Below are positions 7,763-10,851 of a stretch of DNA of 10,851 bases, piece after piece. The notes under the pieces were generated by a model. It ran no database searches, had not been told where the DNA came from, and was given only the letters and a program-made list of their open reading frames with translations. The stretch spans positions 1 through 10,851 of the forward strand of contig CALCXK010000114.1 of assembly GCA_937905835.1 (NCBI GenBank), given 5' to 3'. The stretch comes from an uncultured Ilumatobacter sp. (GTDB taxonomy: Bacteria > Actinomycetota > Acidimicrobiia > Acidimicrobiales > Ilumatobacteraceae). The first letter of the stretch is position 1. Each line of letters begins with the position of its first letter. The translations under genes were made by a program, and so were the position numbers.

Positions 7763-7785
7763 CCGGCCGGGGGAGCGATCAGTCG
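7756..7785. terminator. Candidate bidirectional hairpin between convergent acs and yajQ
   Basis: CGACTGA (7756-7762) and TCAGTCG (7779-7785) are perfect inverted repeats flanking a 16-nt GC-rich loop that itself contains CCGGCCGG. Each arm contains one gene's stop codon. There is no U-tract on either side, so termination is plausible but unproven. Part of the symmetry arises because both genes end in an Asp codon followed by TGA. Confidence 0.3.
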
Positions 7786-8267
7786 CGGAAATTGTTGAAC
7801 TGCAGTGGAATGCCGATGTCTTCGGCCTTCAGTAGTGCCATCACTTCTTGGAGGTGATCGCGTTTTTTGCTTTGCACGCGGATCGATTCGCCCTGATTCG
7901 AACTGGAGACGCCCTTGGGACCCTTCTCCTTGATCGCCTTGTTGATCAGCTTCGCCTTCTCTGAGCTGATGCCGGACGAAATGGTCATCACCTGACGAAC
8001 GGTGCTGCCGGAAGCCTCCTGGACATTGCCGTAGTCGACGCCCTTGAGTGAGACGCCGCGTTTGACGAGCTTTTCTTCGAGCACGATGCGCAGTGCGTCG
8101 AGACGGTCGTTGGAGACGGTGGCCATCGTGATGGCGGTGTCGTTCTGCTCGATCGACGAGTTGGTGTTCTTGAAATCGAACCGCTGGCCGATCTCGCGCT
8201 GGGCCTGATCGACCGCATTTTTCACCTCTTGGTCATCGACTTCGGACACAACGTCAAAACTTCCCAT
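7779..8267 (-). CDS. yajQ: YajQ family nucleotide-binding protein
   Basis: A cytoplasmic YajQ/UPF0234-family protein of 162 aa, the usual length. It begins with the characteristic MGSFDVVSEVD, then has IGQRFDFKNTNSSIE (residues 26-40), LVKRGVSLKGVDYG, the SGISSEKAKLINKAIKEKG segment (98-116), IRVQSKKRDHLQ (129-140) and the terminal PLQFNNFRD. Family members bind nucleic acid or nucleotides; the Xanthomonas member is reported as a cyclic-di-GMP effector acting with a transcription factor. Whether this one does so cannot be read from the sequence. The open frame extends 60 codons further upstream, but that part is the antisense of tRNA-Tyr and is rejected. The ATG at 8267 lies six bases after a -10-like TATTCT, with no properly spaced ribosome-binding site, suggesting a leaderless mRNA. 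It is convergent with acs and divergent from tRNA-Tyr. Confidence 0.95.
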   Translation of the reverse strand: MGSFDVVSEVDDQEVKNAVDQAQREIGQRFDFKNTNSSIEQNDTAITMATVSNDRLDALRIVLEEKLVKRGVSLKGVDYGNVQEASGSTVRQVMTISSGISSEKAKLINKAIKEKGPKGVSSSNQGESIRVQSKKRDHLQEVMALLKAEDIGIPLQFNNFRD

Positions 8268-8273
8268 CCCCCG

Positions 8274-8279
8274 AGAATA
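8274..8279 (-). promoter_or_regulatory. Putative -10 element of yajQ, leaderless arrangement
   Basis: On the minus strand TATTCT is followed by six bases (CGGGGG) and then the yajQ ATG. The hexamer is a good -10 match. A -35 hexamer is not evident. The G-run touches the start codon and is too close to act as a normal Shine-Dalgarno. Confidence 0.45.
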
Positions 8280-8283
8280 CCGG

Positions 8284-8313
8284 TTGTCGGATTCCCGACG
8301 CGATGGGTACGCT
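8284..8313 (+). promoter_or_regulatory. Putative promoter of tRNA-Tyr
   Basis: TTGTCG (8284-8289) and TACGCT (8308-8313) form a -35/-10 pair with an 18-bp spacer, placing a transcription start about 40 bases before the tRNA. The spacer holds a perfect inverted repeat GTCGG-ATTC-CCGAC (8286-8299). The region back-to-backs with the yajQ promoter on the other strand. Confidence 0.45.
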
Positions 8314-8361
8314 GCAAAAGCCTTGTTCGTCGGTTTCAGCCGATGTGCAGGGACCAATTGA

Positions 8362-8446
8362 GGGTCGGTGCCCGAGCGGCCAAAGGGAGCAGGCTGTAAA
8401 CCTGCCGTCGTAGACTTCGAAGGTTCAAATCCTTCTCGGCCCACCA
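8362..8446 (+). tRNA. tRNA-Tyr (anticodon GTA), CCA encoded
   Basis: The acceptor stem GGGTCGG pairs with TCGGCCC, with two G-U wobbles. The anticodon stem GCAGG/CCTGC encloses loop CTGTAAA, with anticodon GTA. A long variable arm follows, as expected of bacterial tRNA-Tyr. The T arm is GAAGG-TTCAAAT-CCTTC, then discriminator A and an encoded CCA. It is a single gene with its own upstream promoter-like elements and a terminator directly downstream. Confidence 0.97.
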
Positions 8447-8453
8447 ATTTGAG

Positions 8454-8490
8454 AGCCCGTCAGCTTCGGCTGGCGGGTTCTTGTCGTTTT
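8454..8490 (+). terminator. Intrinsic terminator of tRNA-Tyr
   Basis: CCCGTCAGC (8456-8464) and GCTGGCGGG (8469-8477) form a nine-pair stem with one T-G wobble, closed by a TTCG tetraloop. It is followed by a T-rich tail (TTCTTGTCGTTTT). It lies eight bases after the tRNA CCA, so it separates the tRNA unit from the P450 gene. Confidence 0.85.
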
Positions 8491-8498
8491 CTGGCCGT

Positions 8499-8526
8499 TC
8501 GACCGGTACGCCCGTGTCCATACACT
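8499..8526 (+). promoter_or_regulatory. Putative promoter of the P450 gene, leaderless arrangement
   Basis: TCGACC (8499-8504, four of six matches to TTGACA) and TACACT (8521-8526) are separated by 16 bp. The -10 ends seven bases before the GTG start, and there is no Shine-Dalgarno, so the transcript would begin at or near the G of GTG. Confidence 0.45.
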
Positions 8527-8533
8527 TGCTGCG

Positions 8534-9763
8534 GTGAGTGACCTTGACCGATTCATCGCTGCTTTCGACGTCGATAACCCGGCGTTCATTGCTGATCCGT
8601 ACCCGGCACTCGATGCGCTGCGCGAGGCCACGCCGATCTTCTGGAACGAAGCGACGGGCCAATGGATGTTGACTCGCTTCGAGGATGTTTCGGCAGCGCT
8701 GAAGAACCGGGCCCTGGGACGCGACTACGCGCACCGGTACACACACGAAGAGGTAGGTCGGTCAGGGCCGGATCCCGAGTGGACGAAGTTCAACGAGCAC
8801 GAGCGTTGGTCGCTGCTGTGCCTTGAGCCGCCGGATCACACCCGTCTCCGTCGACTCGTCTCGAAAGTTTTCACCCCGAGCGCAGTCGCTCGTCTTGGCG
8901 GCCCGATCGCCGCGATTTCTGATGAGTTGCTCGACGAGTGCGCCGGCGCTGAAACGTTCGATCTGCTTGCCGACTACGCACAGCCGTACTCGGTGGCGGT
9001 CATCTGTTCACTGCTCGGCATCCCGCGTGCCGACACCCAACTCCTCCTCGCCTGGTCGCACGCGATCGTCAAGATGTATGAGCTCTCGGCATCGGATGAG
9101 GTCAAGCAGGCAGCAGACAAGGCTGCGGGTGAGTACATCGACTACACACGAGCGCTCATTGCCGACAAGCGTGCCCATCCAGACGGACTCCTCCTGTCTG
9201 AACTGGTGCAGGTCGAAGACGGTGGAGTGACACTGACCGAAGACGAGATCATCTCGACGACGATGGTGCTCGTCGAGGCCGGCCACGAAGCGACGGTCAA
9301 CACGTTGGGGAATGGTTTTCGGGCGCTGATGCAGCACCGAGACCAGTGGCACCGCGTCGTTCAGCACGATGTCACTCCGGCATCTGCGGTTGAGGAACTT
9401 CTGCGGTTTGATGCGCCGCTCCAGATGTTCGAACGCTGGGTACTCGAAGCCGGCACCGAGATCGCTGGTCAGCCCGTGCAGGTCGGCGACGAGATCGCGA
9501 TGCTGTTCGGTGCGGCCCAGCGCGACCCGCGCCGCTTCGACGATCCGACCAGATTTGACGTCGGCCGGAACGACCCGAGCCACATCGGCTTCGGCGGCGG
9601 CATCCACTTCTGTATCGGGGCACCGCTTGCCCGCCAAGAGCTGATCCGCTCCGTCGAAGGAATTGCTGCCCGCTTCCCGGGCCTTCGGCTCGTCGATGAG
9701 CCGATGTACCACCCGACCTTCGTGATCCGCGGGTTGACGGGCCTCACCGTTGCGACTGGCTGA
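8534..9763 (+). CDS. Cytochrome P450 (bacterial soluble type)
   Basis: A haem-thiolate monooxygenase-type protein of 409 aa, typical of soluble bacterial P450s that take electrons from a ferredoxin. No ferredoxin or reductase gene is nearby. Landmarks are the C-helix HTRLRRLVSKVF (from residue 102), the I-helix VEAGHEATVN (247-256), ExxR as Glu288-Arg291 in VEELLRF, and the haem loop FGGGIHFCIG (353-362) with Cys360 as the axial ligand. In the I-helix the usual threonine after the acid is replaced by Ala253 (AGHEAT instead of AGHETT). That residue normally helps deliver protons to bound oxygen. The start is a GTG seven bases after a -10-like hexamer; MSDLDRF and the following DPYPALDALR fit the family's N-terminus. 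It is monocistronic and convergent with the acetyltransferase gene. The substrate cannot be inferred. Confidence 0.95.
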   Translation: MSDLDRFIAAFDVDNPAFIADPYPALDALREATPIFWNEATGQWMLTRFEDVSAALKNRALGRDYAHRYTHEEVGRSGPDPEWTKFNEHERWSLLCLEPPDHTRLRRLVSKVFTPSAVARLGGPIAAISDELLDECAGAETFDLLADYAQPYSVAVICSLLGIPRADTQLLLAWSHAIVKMYELSASDEVKQAADKAAGEYIDYTRALIADKRAHPDGLLLSELVQVEDGGVTLTEDEIISTTMVLVEAGHEATVNTLGNGFRALMQHRDQWHRVVQHDVTPASAVEELLRFDAPLQMFERWVLEAGTEIAGQPVQVGDEIAMLFGAAQRDPRRFDDPTRFDVGRNDPSHIGFGGGIHFCIGAPLARQELIRSVEGIAARFPGLRLVDEPMYHPTFVIRGLTGLTVATG

Positions 9764-9833
9764 GCGGTCTCGCCACCCGGGGAGATCGCCGGCGACATCA
9801 GTTTCGTCGTCGCCCTACGAATCTGGCACGAGT

Positions 9834-10391
9834 TCAGAGCATCTTTTGCATGACCGCGGTGCTCAGCCATCGGTTGAACTTGCGACCCACTTCCTTTTCG
9901 ACACCAACCAGATCGAAACCGCATGCCCCATGCAGAGCGAGCGAGGCGTCTGAGCCGGCCTCAATTCGGGCAATCATCGAATGAAAGCCACTCTCACGGG
10001 CGAGCTCAATGAGATGTTCCATGATCGTTCGGCCGATGCCGAGGCCGCCGTGGTCTCGCGAGACGTATACCGAGTTCTCAACCGTCGGCCGGTAAGCCGG
10101 ACGCTCCTTGTAGGGCGAGAGCGAGGCGAAACCGACCACTTGTTCCTCACCGTCGGGGTTCTCCATGGTCGCAACGACCGCCGCGAAAGCACCCGATCGT
10201 TCGGTGAGCCAGTTGCGCTGTCCTTCGAGTGTGCGCGGCACAAGATCGAATGTGCTCGTGTGGTTCTCGACTTCGACGTTGTAGATCGCCAGAATTGCTT
10301 CAGCGTCGGCGAATGTTGCGAGCCGAATGGAGACCGTGGTTCGGTCGCCGGGTCGAAGTCCGCGAGGCGGCGGTTGAACGGGTGTGGACAT
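9834..10391 (-). CDS. GNAT N-acetyltransferase, phosphinothricin/methionine-sulfone type
   Basis: A cytoplasmic acetyl-CoA-dependent N-acetyltransferase of 185 aa. It matches the family that acetylates L-phosphinothricin, methionine sulfone/sulfoximine and related amino acids. Visible signatures are IRLATFADAEAILAIYN (residues 22-38), TSTFDLVPRTLEGQRNW, YKERPAYRPTVENSVYV (94-110), the acetyl-CoA pyrophosphate loop DHGGLGIGR (113-121), ALHGACGFDLVGVEKEVGRK (152-171) and the terminal RWLSTAVMQKML. The first 20 residues are extra and Pro/Arg-rich, but no closer in-frame start is apparent. ATG 10391 has a -10-like TACGTT eight bases before it. In place of the common asparagine before AS..LH, it reads GSDAS. 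Antibiotic detoxification, amino-acid catabolism or another small-molecule role are all possible; a role acting on Acs cannot be claimed. Confidence 0.9.
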   Translation of the reverse strand: MSTPVQPPPRGLRPGDRTTVSIRLATFADAEAILAIYNVEVENHTSTFDLVPRTLEGQRNWLTERSGAFAAVVATMENPDGEEQVVGFASLSPYKERPAYRPTVENSVYVSRDHGGLGIGRTIMEHLIELARESGFHSMIARIEAGSDASLALHGACGFDLVGVEKEVGRKFNRWLSTAVMQKML

Positions 10392-10399
10392 ACCCGCCG

Positions 10400-10405
10400 A
10401 ACGTA
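10400..10405 (-). promoter_or_regulatory. Putative -10 element of the GNAT gene, leaderless arrangement
   Basis: On the minus strand TACGTT is followed by eight bases and the ATG of the acetyltransferase gene. No AGGAGG-like element lies at normal spacing. No -35 hexamer is convincing. Confidence 0.35.
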
Positions 10406-10439
10406 CTTCGTGTGACCCGCGAAACCGCGAGAACTTCGC

Positions 10440-10467
10440 GTGTCAATGGGAAACAGGCCGATACACT
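10440..10467 (+). promoter_or_regulatory. Putative promoter of the tRNA-Thr / tRNA-Met / tuf unit
   Basis: GTGTCA (10440-10445, four of six matches to TTGACA) and TACACT (10462-10467) are spaced by 16 bp. Transcription would start near 10474, giving a leader of about 67 nt before tRNA-Thr. The leader can form a short hairpin, ACGG-CCCATG-CCGT. The -10 hexamer is identical to that of the P450 promoter. Confidence 0.45.
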
Positions 10468-10502
10468 TGAGGGTCGGTTACGGCCCATGCCGTTCCCGAA
10501 GG

Positions 10503-10677
10503 GTGCCCGGAAACAAGAAAATTCTGGACGCCTCTCTGACGCCCTCTTAGCTCAGTTGGTAGAGCACAGCCATGGTAAGGCTGTTGTCGTGAGTTCGATT
10601 CTCACAGAGGGCTCGACCAAGTGGTCGGGGAAACCCGTTCGCGTGCCAGAAGCATCAAGAGTGCCCGGAAAATCGGG
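10503..10677 (+). repeat. Short repeated element and GAAA-loop hairpins flanking tRNA-Thr
   Basis: GTGCCCGGAAA occurs at 10503-10513, before tRNA-Thr, and again at 10661-10671, before tRNA-Met. Between the tRNAs, CGGG-GAAA-CCCG (10626-10637) forms a GNRA-type tetraloop hairpin, and CCCG-GAAAAT-CGGG (10664-10677) a similar one. There is no U-tract, so these look more like spacer or processing structures than terminators. Confidence 0.5.
10541..10613 (+). tRNA. tRNA-Thr (anticodon GGT), CCA not encoded
   Basis: GCCCTCT pairs perfectly with AGAGGGC in the acceptor stem. The D arm contains AGCTCAGTTGGTAGAGC. The anticodon stem CAGCC/GGCTG encloses ATGGTAA with anticodon GGT. The T arm is GTGAG-TTCGATT-CTCAC. 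Discriminator T is followed by CGA rather than CCA, so the tail must be added enzymatically, unlike the other two tRNAs in the window. Confidence 0.97.
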
Positions 10678-10684
10678 TTCGCAT

Positions 10685-10761
10685 GGCGGCGTAGCTCAGT
10701 TGGTCAGAGCATCCGGCTCATAATCGGAAGGTCCTCGGTTCAAGTCCGAGCGCCGCTACCA
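10685..10761 (+). tRNA. Elongator tRNA-Met (anticodon CAT), CCA encoded
   Basis: GGCGGCG pairs with CGCCGCT, leaving a terminal G1-U72 wobble seen in actinobacterial elongator tRNA-Met. An initiator would have an unpaired position 1-72. The anticodon stem TCCGG/TCGGA encloses CTCATAA with anticodon CAT. The T arm is CTCGG-TTCAAGT-CCGAG, then A and an encoded CCA. A tRNA-Ile2 with lysidine-modified CAT is the alternative, but the stem sequence favours Met. Confidence 0.93.
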
Positions 10762-10796
10762 ACATTACATCCAGGAAAACCACGTAGAGGAAGCAC

Positions 10797-10851
10797 ATGA
10801 GCAAAGTAAAGTTCGAGCGGGATAAGCCGCACGTGAACATTGGCACTATGG
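10797..10851 (+). CDS. tuf: Elongation factor Tu, N-terminal 18 codons (3' end outside window)
   Basis: MSKVKFERDKPHVNIGTM is the conserved beginning of EF-Tu, the GTPase that carries aminoacyl-tRNA to the ribosome; the GHVDHGKT P-loop would follow just beyond the window. A clear Shine-Dalgarno, GAGGA within TAGAGGAAGC, lies upstream of the ATG. That is in contrast to the leaderless-looking genes earlier in the window. It begins 35 bases after the tRNA-Met CCA with no terminator between them. It is therefore probably co-transcribed with the two tRNAs, as in the E. coli tufB unit. Confidence 0.95.
   Translation, partial: MSKVKFERDKPHVNIGTM

Noticed and set aside
8268..8447. 60-codon N-terminal extension of yajQ beginning MVGREGFEPSK
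   Set aside because: It is the translated antisense of tRNA-Tyr, a well-known spurious ORF. YajQ homology begins exactly at the ATG at 8267.
9791..9814. GGCGAC...GTCGCC inverted repeat between the convergent P450 and GNAT genes
   Set aside because: The stem is only 6 bp with a 12-nt loop and no U-tract, too weak to call a terminator.
9834..10391. GNAT protein as the acetyltransferase that regulates Acs by acetylating Lys610
   Set aside because: Its motifs match small-molecule (phosphinothricin/methionine sulfone) acetyltransferases, it is not adjacent to acs, and nothing in the sequence links the two.
8358..10478. Shared 12-mer TTGAGGGTCGGT at the start of tRNA-Tyr (8358-8369) and in the tRNA-Thr leader (10467-10478)
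   Set aside because: A few 12-base matches are expected by chance in a window of this size, and the similarity stops at once on both sides.
10229..10723. Plus-strand ORF containing LLAQLVEH and GGVAQLVRASGS
   Set aside because: These phrases are the usual translation artefacts of tRNA genes. The rest runs antisense to the GNAT gene.

Overview
The window looks like a core-genome stretch of a GC-rich actinobacterium. Protein style suggests a free-living, probably aquatic relative of Acidimicrobiia/Ilumatobacter. That placement is an inference from the tRNA-Thr/tRNA-Met/tuf arrangement, the G1-U72 elongator tRNA-Met typical of Actinomycetota, GTG starts and the form of the Nuo subunits. No mobile element, CRISPR array or phage gene is visible. 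I found no clearly undescribed system; the points of interest are contextual and regulatory.

Region 1 (1-3996, + strand) is the 3' end of a complex I operon: the C-terminal part of nuoL, then complete nuoM and nuoN. These are the three antiporter-like, proton-pumping membrane subunits. NuoM and NuoN keep all four key charged residues. NuoL and NuoM each carry a His/Asp-rich stretch just before a late membrane helix.

Region 2 (4123-5746) holds a divergent pair. On the minus strand is a small lipoprotein with a Thr/Ser-rich tether and a peptidoglycan-binding domain. On the plus strand is a SAM-dependent methyltransferase of the COG1565/MidA/NDUFAF7 family. The mitochondrial member of that family is a complex I assembly methyltransferase, so its place beside nuoLMN is suggestive.

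Region 3 (5747-8533) contains acs (acetyl-CoA synthetase) convergent with yajQ, followed by a tRNA-Tyr with a strong terminator. yajQ and tRNA-Tyr share a compact divergent promoter region.

Region 4 (8534-10391) contains a bacterial class I cytochrome P450 convergent with a GNAT acetyltransferase of the phosphinothricin/methionine-sulfone type. The P450 lacks the usual I-helix threonine.

Region 5 (10392-10851) is a tRNA-Thr, tRNA-Met, tuf transcription unit, with tuf cut by the window end.

A theme across regions 3 and 4 is that acs, yajQ, the P450 and the GNAT gene all have a TAnnnT -10 hexamer 6-8 nt before the start codon and no convincing Shine-Dalgarno at normal spacing. This is the layout of leaderless mRNAs. 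tuf, by contrast, has a clear ribosome-binding site.
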